Source: an uncultured Eubacteriales bacterium
GTDB lineage: Bacteria > Bacillota > Clostridia > Christensenellales > CAG-314
DNA: 64,000 bases
Assembly (NCBI GenBank): GCA_900546875.1
Contig: URET01000003.1
Span: 1 to 64,000, forward strand
Reading direction: 5' to 3'
The translations under genes and the position numbers were made by a program. Under the pieces are notes generated by a model that was not told where the DNA came from, did no database searches, and was given only the letters and a program-made list of their open reading frames with translations. Of the stretch, positions 52,171 through 59,465 are shown one piece after another (positions within the stretch are counted from its first letter, which is position 1; each line of letters begins with the position of its first letter).

Positions 52171-53436
52171 TTATTTCTCCTTTTTATTTCTTGAATAGGA
52201 AGGTTCGCGCGAGATGAAGTCGGCGTCGACCTTTTTTTGTGCGGATTTATTGATGATGGGGGTCATGGCTATGCTTGAAAGTATCGAAAGGAAAGAGTTG
52301 CTCACCATGTAGACCGCAAAAGCGGCGGTATAGGTGAAAACGAAGAAAGCAAGCATGATCGGCATCATGAACATCATCATTCTGTTACTTTTTTGAGTTT
52401 GTTCGTCAACGACATCGTCTTTTGTACGGTTAAGACGCTGAGAAATGATCGTTGAAAGGAAAGACAAGCCGATGGAAAGCAATGGAAGGATCAGAAGACC
52501 GTTCCAATGGGAGTCGAAATAGCCTTTGCCGGTTTCGGAATATTCCATGACCGCGTTGTAAATAAGATTGTAGTCGGACTCGGTAAAGCTGACTTTCTGA
52601 GCTTCGGAAAGCTGTTGACTCATTTCGGAGTAGGTAGGCCATACAGACTGCCAAGAGTCAGCGCGATAGATATTTTTGATCCACAAGAAAGGTTCGTGTA
52701 TGTTGTCGAAAGCCAGTCCGACTTGTTGAGCCGCGTACTCGCTTGCTTGTTTTTCTCGTCGGTTTTTCTCATCGAAGATATCTTTTCTTTGAATAGTTTT
52801 GATTTCCAAAGATAGCGAAAGTTCGTCTATTTCGTCCTGGATTAAAGGTTTTTCTGCTTCTGGAGCGGTTTTGAGCTGAGCTTCAAGCAGAGCGATGTCA
52901 TTATTGAGCTGAGCGATCTCGGCATCGAAAGCATTAAGCTGAGCGATAAATTCGTTTCTTTCCTCTTCGGGCAGACTTATAGTGTATGCTGTATTAAATG
53001 TATTGACTAGATTGTTGTATATCAGCGTGTTGGAGTAATTGGAATAAACGCGGAACCCGTCAAACATAAAAAGGAAAATTGCCATCATGATTATCATGGG
53101 CAAACAGCCTGCAGACAAGGAATAGCCGTATTTTTTATAAAGGGCTTGTTTTTCCGAGGCGGCAATACGCTGATTTTCCTGATATTTGCTGTCCGAAGGA
53201 TCGACGGCATATTTACGGTCAATCTGATCTGTAAAGGGTTTAAGTTTTTTCTGAAGGAGCATGTTTTTTCTCATACTGTAACGTTGCCAGTAATCCATGG
53301 GCAACGTAATGATTTTCAGAAAAACAGTGAAAAGGATAACCGCCAATCCGTAAGAGGGGACCAGAGAGTGTATCCATTGCACGAGCTGACCGATAATATG
53401 ATTCAATTCAGGCGCGATCTGACTTATAATGTCCAT
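52171..53436 (-). CDS. yidC: Membrane insertase YidC/SpoIIIJ with coiled-coil insertion
   Basis: YidC inserts membrane proteins; SpoIIIJ is its sporulation form. The 421-residue protein has a first hydrophobic helix (residues 28-47), a cytoplasmic hairpin (51-109), a second helix (112-130), then later helices near 312-330, 352-372 and 374-392, as in the 5-TM Gram-positive family. The loop between helices 2 and 3, normally outside the cell, contains an extra alpha-helical coiled coil of about 75 residues (157-235; repeats of leucine and charged residues). The residue equivalent to the conserved groove Arg in the first helix is Lys 41. No lipobox is seen at the N-terminus. The start at 53436 follows AAAGGAG and overlaps yidD by 13 bases. 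Confidence 0.9.
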   Translation of the reverse strand: MDIISQIAPELNHIIGQLVQWIHSLVPSYGLAVILFTVFLKIITLPMDYWQRYSMRKNMLLQKKLKPFTDQIDRKYAVDPSDSKYQENQRIAASEKQALYKKYGYSLSAGCLPMIIMMAIFLFMFDGFRVYSNYSNTLIYNNLVNTFNTAYTISLPEEERNEFIAQLNAFDAEIAQLNNDIALLEAQLKTAPEAEKPLIQDEIDELSLSLEIKTIQRKDIFDEKNRREKQASEYAAQQVGLAFDNIHEPFLWIKNIYRADSWQSVWPTYSEMSQQLSEAQKVSFTESDYNLIYNAVMEYSETGKGYFDSHWNGLLILPLLSIGLSFLSTIISQRLNRTKDDVVDEQTQKSNRMMMFMMPIMLAFFVFTYTAAFAVYMVSNSFLSILSSIAMTPIINKSAQKKVDADFISREPSYSRNKKEK

Positions 53437-53669
53437 TTGATGTCTCCTTTGAAATTGTAGGGCAGAGGATCGAAACCGCCCTTGCCCCATGGGGTACATG
53501 TCAGAAGTCTGCGTAACGTCAAAAAGCTCCCTTTAAAAAAGCCGAAAGTTTCGTAAGCCTCCATGGCGTAAACGGAACATGTCGGATAATAGATACAGGT
53601 GCTGTAAGGTTTTAAGGGAGAAAGTACTTTTTTATAGAATTTGAGCAACGCTATACAGACGCGTTTCAT
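53424..53669 (-). CDS. yidD: Membrane protein insertion efficiency factor YidD
   Basis: YidD is a small cytoplasmic, membrane-associated factor that helps YidC. The 81-residue protein has the family blocks YKKVLSPLKPYSTCIYYPTCSVYAMEAYETFG and RLLTCTPWGKGGFDPLPYN, including the Cys-rich first segment. The start at 53669 follows AAAGGAG and overlaps the rnpA end by four bases (ATGA). Confidence 0.93.
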   Translation of the reverse strand: MKRVCIALLKFYKKVLSPLKPYSTCIYYPTCSVYAMEAYETFGFFKGSFLTLRRLLTCTPWGKGGFDPLPYNFKGDIKWTL

Positions 53670-54013
53670 TTTCCGTCTCCTTTCAACGCGCCGCATTTAT
53701 ACAGCAACGCCGATAAAGAATTACTTAAATCTTCATAAGAAGCCGGGTCTGCCGCCGGCTTCGGTGTGATTATATAATTGAAATTCTTGTCCACCTCAGG
53801 TAAAATTAAAGAAAAAGCGTGCTTCAACCTTCTTTTGACGAGATTGCGCCTTACCGCTTTTCCGAACTTTTTGGGAATAGAAAACCCTATTTTCAGCTTA
53901 CCGTTACCGTTTGAAGCATAGTGGACCGTCATGAGCGAATTGCCGACAGCCTTTCCTTTACGGTAAATATAATTGAACTGATAGTTTTTTTTCAGCCTGT
54001 AGATTCGCTTCAT
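53666..54013 (-). CDS. rnpA: Ribonuclease P protein component
   Basis: RnpA assists RNase P RNA in 5' maturation of tRNA. The 115-residue basic protein has LKKNYQFNYIYRKGK at the start, the GFSIPKKFGKAVRRNLVKRRLKHAF RNR motif for RNA binding, and a family-typical C-terminal helix. It lies two bases after rpmH. Confidence 0.95.
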   Translation of the reverse strand: MKRIYRLKKNYQFNYIYRKGKAVGNSLMTVHYASNGNGKLKIGFSIPKKFGKAVRRNLVKRRLKHAFSLILPEVDKNFNYIITPKPAADPASYEDLSNSLSALLYKCGALKGDGK

Positions 54014-54015
54014 GC

Positions 54016-54150
54016 TTAAGCGGAAAGCTCATGTCTGCCTTTGTTGCGGCGTCTTTTGATTACGTTTCTCCCGCCGGTGGTCTTCATGCGCGCACGGAAT
54101 CCGTGGACCTTACTTCTTTGTCTTTTCTTGGGTTGATAAGTGCGTTTCAT
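54016..54150 (-). CDS. rpmH: 50S ribosomal protein L34
   Basis: The 44-residue product reads [19 protein letters not shown], continues with [20 protein letters not shown] and ends HELSA, the full L34 sequence pattern. AAAGGAG precedes the ATG. It is too short for common gene-finder limits and was found by reading the strand upstream of rnpA. It heads the rpmH-rnpA-yidD-yidC-jag operon. Confidence 0.97.
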   Translation of the reverse strand: MKRTYQPKKRQRSKVHGFRARMKTTGGRNVIKRRRNKGRHELSA

Positions 54151-54224
54151 TTATTTTGCTCCTTTTATAGTTACTCGCCCGGAAGGGCGGCGTCTGTCAT
54201 TTTACGTGTATAACACAATGATAC

Positions 54225-54253
54225 ATTATACATTATTTTTTTTCGGGTGTCAA
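54225..54253 (-). promoter_or_regulatory. Consensus promoter of rpmH operon
   Basis: On the minus strand TTGACA (54253-54248), 17 bp, TATAAT (54230-54225). The 68-base leader contains a GCCGCCC/GGGCG hairpin just before the ribosome site. Confidence 0.88.
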
Positions 54254-54605
54254 GAATAAAAAAGCCGTTTCAGAATTTCACTCCGAACATACCGGTCAAA
54301 TTATGTAATGGAGGCGGAAATGAAGCATGTTTGAGGTTGACATCGGAGGCGTAAGCCGACATATAATTATTAGGTCGGTATCAGGCTGATTTTCAGGTCG
54401 GGATAAACGGAACGCGAAAAAGCCGAAAGATTAAAGATATAATCTTTCAGGAGGGAATGAAAACTTAATGAGAGGAGCTTGAGATACACGCCGAAAAGTG
54501 AGTTTGTAAAAAAGACAATACTCTGAAGGGGAGGATTTTGCGAGGTGCGGTTCAGTGCGTTACTGTATCACAGCGGAAAAAAGTTGCAGAAATACGTTTA
54601 AGGTA
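54254..54605. other. Gap between divergent rpmH and malQ operons; no oriC features
   Basis: In most Bacillota dnaA and oriC lie here. No dnaA gene and no cluster of TTATCCACA boxes is present. A 9-bp hairpin (GAAAGATTA/TAATCTTTC, 54425-54448) is followed by AGGAGG and a tiny three-codon frame at 54457 (M-K-T); its role is unclear. TTGACA at 54337 has TATAAT at 54362, 19 bp away. Confidence 0.5.
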
Positions 54606-54634
54606 TTGTAATTTGAAGGATAGTATGGTATAAT
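54606..54634 (+). promoter_or_regulatory. Promoter of the glycogen operon
   Basis: TTGTAA (54606-54611), 17 bp, TATAAT (54629-54634), with TG at 54626-54627 (extended -10). The start would be about 50 bases before the malQ ATG. Confidence 0.72.
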
Positions 54635-54689
54635 GCACAATGTAGCGGTGTGGATATCGAGCCGGCAGGCGTCGGCGGAAGGAGGAGAG

Positions 54690-56159
54690 ATGAAGAGGTC
54701 GTCCGGAATATTGTTGCATATAACGAGTTTGCCTTCGGAGTACGGGATAGGCTCCGTAGGGAAGGAAGCTGTCAGGTTTCTTGACTGGATGCAGAGGGGC
54801 AGACAGAGCGTATGGCAGATTCTGCCGCTCACTCAGCCGGACTGTGTCAATTCTCCGTATGCATCGTCGTCGGCTTTTGCAGGCAACGAGATGCTTATAG
54901 ACATAGAAGGGTTAGCTGAAGCCGGGTATATTGAAACCGCCGAACTGCCCGAGACCTGCGGAGAAACCGATAAAACAGATTACGTAAAAGCGAGGGCGAT
55001 AAAGGAACCGTTGTTCAGGAAGGCGTACGAAGCGTTTTTATCCGGCGGCGGGGAGGCGGAAGCCGAGGCGTTTTATGCCGAAAACAGCTACTGGCTGGAG
55101 GATTTTGCGCTTTATACGGTACTTAAGGAGGATTATTCGGCTCCGTGGTACGAATGGCCGAAAGAGTACAAACGCAGGCACAAGCAGGCGTTGTCCGGAT
55201 ACGTGAAGGAGAACGAGCGGCGTATAGGATACGTTAAATTTCTGCAATATGTATTTTATTCTCAGTGGCGGAAACTCAGAGAGGAAGCCGTGCGCAGGGG
55301 AATAAGCATCATGGGGGACATCCCGATGTATGTAAGTTATGATTCGGCTGACGTATGGGCTCATCCGACGGCTTTTTTGCTCACGGGCGAAATGAAGCCG
55401 AAGAAGGTAGCGGGTGTGCCGCCCGATTATTTTTCGGAGGACGGACAGTTATGGGGCAACCCGATATATAACTGGAAGAATCTTCGTAAAAACGGATACG
55501 AATGGTGGATGGAGAGGATACGTCATTGCGGAAGGATATACGATTATCTCAGGATAGACCATTTCAGGGCTTTTGAGGCTTACTGGCAGGTGGATGCGAA
55601 AGAAGAGACGGCGAAGCACGGGGAGTGGATAAAGGGTGAAGGTATAGAATTTATAGAGAAGTTGAAGAAGGCTGTTCCCGAGATGGCGATAATTGCCGAG
55701 GATCTCGGCGAAAGGACGGAAGGGTTGACGGAGCTTATGGAAAAGAGCGGGTTACCGGGCATGAAGGTACTGGAGTTCGCATTTGACGGAAATCCCGACA
55801 ACGCATATTTACCGCACAACTATGAAAGGAATTGTGTGGCGTATATAGGCACGCACGACAATGACACATTAGTCGGCTGGTGGAGCGGGCTGAGTGAAGG
55901 TGAGCGTGACATGGTGCATAATTATACCGGAATAGAGAATGAATATGAAATAAACAGGAAGGTAATGAAACTTCTTTCCCGTTCTGTTGCAGACGTAGTG
56001 ATATTTACGATGCAGGACGTTTTAGGGATGAAGGATGGCAGGATGAACACACCCGGTATCGGAGGCGGAAGCAACTGGTTGTTCAGCATAAGGAGTGAGG
56101 ATCTGCGGGAAGATGATGCGAAATTTCTTGCGGATTTATCGCGGTTATACAGCAGATAA
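54690..56159 (+). CDS. malQ: 4-alpha-glucanotransferase
   Basis: MalQ disproportionates maltodextrins, releasing glucose and lengthening chains. The 489-residue GH77 protein has LLHITSLPSEYGIGSVGKEAVRFLDWM, DYLRIDHFRAFEAYW (nucleophile Asp), IIAEDLGE (acid-base Glu), and YIGTHDNDTLVGWW (third acid). Length and order are typical. The ATG at 54690 follows GGAGGAG; an upstream ATG sits in the promoter and is not used. It begins a five-gene operon. Confidence 0.95.
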   Translation: MKRSSGILLHITSLPSEYGIGSVGKEAVRFLDWMQRGRQSVWQILPLTQPDCVNSPYASSSAFAGNEMLIDIEGLAEAGYIETAELPETCGETDKTDYVKARAIKEPLFRKAYEAFLSGGGEAEAEAFYAENSYWLEDFALYTVLKEDYSAPWYEWPKEYKRRHKQALSGYVKENERRIGYVKFLQYVFYSQWRKLREEAVRRGISIMGDIPMYVSYDSADVWAHPTAFLLTGEMKPKKVAGVPPDYFSEDGQLWGNPIYNWKNLRKNGYEWWMERIRHCGRIYDYLRIDHFRAFEAYWQVDAKEETAKHGEWIKGEGIEFIEKLKKAVPEMAIIAEDLGERTEGLTELMEKSGLPGMKVLEFAFDGNPDNAYLPHNYERNCVAYIGTHDNDTLVGWWSGLSEGERDMVHNYTGIENEYEINRKVMKLLSRSVADVVIFTMQDVLGMKDGRMNTPGIGGGSNWLFSIRSEDLREDDAKFLADLSRLYSR

Positions 56160-56170
56160 GGAGAGGAAAG

Positions 56171-58057
56171 ATGAGAAAGGAATTATCGTTGCCGGTATAT
56201 TTGTATCATCAGGGCACCAATTATAAGGCATATGAACTTATGGGGTGTCACTCGGGTAAGAGGAGCAATAAAAAGGGGTACTATTTCAGGGTATGGGCGC
56301 CATCGGCGCAAGCGGTGTCGCTAGTCGGAGATTTTAACGGCTGGGATGCAACGGCTGATCCCATGAAAAAAATCAACGATGAAGGAATATGGGAGATATT
56401 CACGGACAAAGCTGCGGAAGGTGACAAGTATAAATACAGGATCACGGGCTGTTACGGGCAGGAGCTTATGAAAGCGGATCCTTATGCAAGATTCAGTGAA
56501 AACAGGAAAGCAACTGCTTCGATAGTATATACGGAGAAGAAGTTCAAGTGGACGGACGGCGAGTGGATGAAAAAGAGAAAGAGTGCTCAGCCGGAAAAGG
56601 AAGCCGTAAACATATATGAGGTACATGCCGGAAGCTGGAAGAAACATTATGACGGAAGGGAGTATAATTATGAAGAGCTTGCGGATTCGTTAGCAGGGTA
56701 TCTGGAGGAGATGAATTATACTCATGTGGAGTTTATGCCGCTTACAGAGTATCCGTATGACGGAAGCTGGGGATATCAGGTGACGGGGTATTTTTCTCCG
56801 ACCAGCAGATACGGCAGACCGGAGCAGCTGAAGTATTTGGTGAATAAGCTGCACGAGAAGGGGATAGGCGTATTTCTGGACTGGGTGCCTTCGCATTTTT
56901 GCAAAGACGCGCACGGACTTATGGAGTTTGACGGGAAGCCGCTTTACGAAAATCCGATAAAAGACAGGATGGAGCATAAGGCTTGGGGAACGAGGATATT
57001 TGATTATGCGAGGAACGAGGTAAGTGCGTTTCTGATAAGCAGCGCGATATATTGGCTGAACGAATTTCATTTTGACGGGCTGAGGGTGGACGCGGTAGCG
57101 AGCATGCTGTATCATGACTATGACAGGCGGCCGGGCGAGTGGACGCCCAATATATACGGCGGGAAAGAGAATCTCGAGTCGATAGCGTTTTTAAAGAAGC
57201 TTTCCGAAGCGGTAAAGAGGTATACGGAAGGAGGCTTGCTCATAGCGGAGGAAAGCACGGCTTTCCCCGGTGTGACCAAGCCGGCTTCAGAAGGACTGGG
57301 CTTTGATTTCAAGTGGAACATGGGATGGATGAACGATGTTCTCGAATATATGAAGACGGATCCGTATTTCAGGAGTTACAAGCATGACAAAATGACATTC
57401 GGTATGATGTATGCATATTCAGAGAAATATATATTGTCATTTTCTCATGACGAAGTAGTACATTTGAAGAAATCCATACTTGATAAGATGCCGGGGAATT
57501 ACGAGAGCAAATTTGCCGGAGTCAGGACGCTGATGGGGTTCATGATGGCTCATCCCGGCAAGAAGATGAACTTTATGGGCTATGAAATAGGTCAGTTCTG
57601 CGAGTGGAATTTTGAAAGGGAACTGGATTGGTTTTTGCTTGACTACGATATGCATGCAAAGCTGCAGAAGTACATGAAGGATCTGAACAGGTTTTACCGT
57701 GAGCATCCGCAGATGTATGAGCGTGACACGGATTGGACGGGTTTTGAGTGGCTTTGCGTTGACGATAATTACAATAACGTGCTTATATTCGAAAGGAAAA
57801 ACGGCGGAAACGAGAGCGTGATCGCGGTATGCAATTTTGCAAACGTCACACATTTGAATTACTGTGTAGCGGTAGACAAAGGAGAATTCACTCTTGCATT
57901 CGGGAGCGACGATATAATGTACGGAGGAAGCGGTGTGGAGGTCGTCAGGAAGCCCAAGGCGGAGGATGTGCCTTTCAAGAACAAGCCGGCTACATTGACT
58001 CTTACGATACCGGCGAATTCCGTGACCTATTATTTGAGGAAAGCAGAGGATAAATGA
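56171..58057 (+). CDS. glgB: 1,4-alpha-glucan branching enzyme
   Basis: GlgB makes alpha-1,6 branches in glycogen. The 628-residue GH13 protein has a carbohydrate-binding N-domain (YYFRVWAPSAQAVSLVGDFNGWDATADPM), EFMPLTEYPYDGSWGYQVTGYFSPTSRYG, the catalytic blocks GLRVDAVASMLYHDY, LLIAEESTAFPGVT and LSFSHDEVVHLKKSI, and a C-terminal beta domain. Size and motifs are complete. It starts 11 bp after malQ; its stop overlaps glgA by four bases. Confidence 0.96.
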   Translation: MRKELSLPVYLYHQGTNYKAYELMGCHSGKRSNKKGYYFRVWAPSAQAVSLVGDFNGWDATADPMKKINDEGIWEIFTDKAAEGDKYKYRITGCYGQELMKADPYARFSENRKATASIVYTEKKFKWTDGEWMKKRKSAQPEKEAVNIYEVHAGSWKKHYDGREYNYEELADSLAGYLEEMNYTHVEFMPLTEYPYDGSWGYQVTGYFSPTSRYGRPEQLKYLVNKLHEKGIGVFLDWVPSHFCKDAHGLMEFDGKPLYENPIKDRMEHKAWGTRIFDYARNEVSAFLISSAIYWLNEFHFDGLRVDAVASMLYHDYDRRPGEWTPNIYGGKENLESIAFLKKLSEAVKRYTEGGLLIAEESTAFPGVTKPASEGLGFDFKWNMGWMNDVLEYMKTDPYFRSYKHDKMTFGMMYAYSEKYILSFSHDEVVHLKKSILDKMPGNYESKFAGVRTLMGFMMAHPGKKMNFMGYEIGQFCEWNFERELDWFLLDYDMHAKLQKYMKDLNRFYREHPQMYERDTDWTGFEWLCVDDNYNNVLIFERKNGGNESVIAVCNFANVTHLNYCVAVDKGEFTLAFGSDDIMYGGSGVEVVRKPKAEDVPFKNKPATLTLTIPANSVTYYLRKAEDK

Positions 58058-59457
58058 AGAAGATATTGTATGTAAGCGCGGAATGCAGACCGTTCAGCGG
58101 GAAGAGTTCTCTTGCGGAGGTGACGCAGTCATTGCCCAGGGTGTTGTCGCGTGATTTTGACATCAGGGTAGTGACGCCGCTTTATGCAGGAGTCGGACTT
58201 GACTATTATTCGCAGATGGAATATATCGGGAAGATAAATGTATCCTTGTCCTGGAGGGTGCACGAATGCAAGGTGTATTCGTTGACGAAGGACGGAGTAA
58301 TCTATTATTTTCTGAAAAACGATTATTATTTCGGGAGAGCAAATCTGTACGGCTATTATGACGATGAAGAGCGATTTGCTTTTTTTGCGCGCGCCGTGAT
58401 AGAGAGCATGAAGGTGACGGGCTTTGACCCGGATATAATACATACCAACGATTGGCAGTCCGCATTGGTCCCGGTGTATATGAAGCTTGCGAATCACGAA
58501 TCGGAAAAGCCCGTGCAGTTGTTCACGATCCAGCACATTGCAAGACAGGGGAAATGCGACGAAGATATGATAGAAGATCTACTCGGTATCCACAAGGGGC
58601 AGCTGTGTATACTTGAAAACAGCGGAAAGATCAATTTCATGAAGGGCGCAATAGTGGTATGTGACAGATTCAATACCGTGAGCAGGAATTACGCTACGGA
58701 GCTTAAGAGTTCGGCGTTTGCGGTCGGACTGGAGAGCATAATAAGTCACAATGAAGGAAAGTTTTCCGGGGTGCTGCACGGAATAGATTACGAGGTGTAT
58801 AATCCCGAAAAAGACAAATATTTATTCTACAGATACGGCGCGGAAAACAGCGGATTAAAATTGAAGAACAAGCTAGCCGTACAGAAGGAATTATGTCTGA
58901 AGGTAAGCGAAGAGATCCCGTTGATAGTGGTTATATCCAAATTGGTGACGAACAAAGGGATGGATATACTGAAGGAAGCTGTATTTGAGATACTCAAAAA
59001 CGAAGTACAGTTTGTAATGATAGGGGAAGGAGAAGAGAGGTACGAGAATTTTTTCAGTAATCTGCAGAAAATATATCCCACGAAAATGCGATGCATGGTG
59101 ATGCACAGTGAAGCGGGAGCACACAGACTGTTTGCGGCGGGGGACTATATGGTGCTGCCGAGTCAGGTGGAGCCTTGCGGACGTTCGCAGATGATAGCGC
59201 TCAGATACGGGGCAAGTCCGATAGTGAGAAGGATAGGAGGACTTGCCGACAGCGTTACGGATGTATCTGCAGGCGGAAACGGATATGTTTTTGAAGAATA
59301 TTCGTCTGCGGCGTTGCTGAATGCGATGCAGAGGGCTGTAAAAGACTACAGTGATAAATCTGCTCGTGCGGAACTGGTGAAGAAATCCATGGCGGCGGAT
59401 TTTTCATGGGAGAGCGCTGCCGAAGGCTATAAAAAAATATACGAAGAAATGACATAG
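58054..59457 (+). CDS. glgA: Glycogen synthase-like GT5 protein with altered KxGGL motif
   Basis: The 467-residue GT-B protein aligns with bacterial GlgA, which extends alpha-1,4-glucan from ADP-glucose. It has HTNDWQSALVPVYMK, NTVSRNYATEL, GVLHGIDYEVYNPEKD, VVISKLVTNKGMDIL, and PSQVEPCGRSQMIALRYGASPIVR, including the conserved Glu. However the N-terminal substrate loop PFxKVGGLADV reads PFSGKSSLAEV (residues 13-23), so the Lys is shifted and both Gly are Ser; the SRL motif Arg is Lys; and the CGL is CGR. It may use another nucleotide sugar or be weakly active. It overlaps glgB and precedes glgP by eight bp. Confidence 0.85.
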   Translation: MKKILYVSAECRPFSGKSSLAEVTQSLPRVLSRDFDIRVVTPLYAGVGLDYYSQMEYIGKINVSLSWRVHECKVYSLTKDGVIYYFLKNDYYFGRANLYGYYDDEERFAFFARAVIESMKVTGFDPDIIHTNDWQSALVPVYMKLANHESEKPVQLFTIQHIARQGKCDEDMIEDLLGIHKGQLCILENSGKINFMKGAIVVCDRFNTVSRNYATELKSSAFAVGLESIISHNEGKFSGVLHGIDYEVYNPEKDKYLFYRYGAENSGLKLKNKLAVQKELCLKVSEEIPLIVVISKLVTNKGMDILKEAVFEILKNEVQFVMIGEGEERYENFFSNLQKIYPTKMRCMVMHSEAGAHRLFAAGDYMVLPSQVEPCGRSQMIALRYGASPIVRRIGGLADSVTDVSAGGNGYVFEEYSSAALLNAMQRAVKDYSDKSARAELVKKSMAADFSWESAAEGYKKIYEEMT

Positions 59458-59465
59458 GAGAGAAT

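Noticed and set aside
54151..54689. Origin of replication
   Set aside because: The rpmH context suggested oriC, but no dnaA gene and no DnaA-box cluster are visible.
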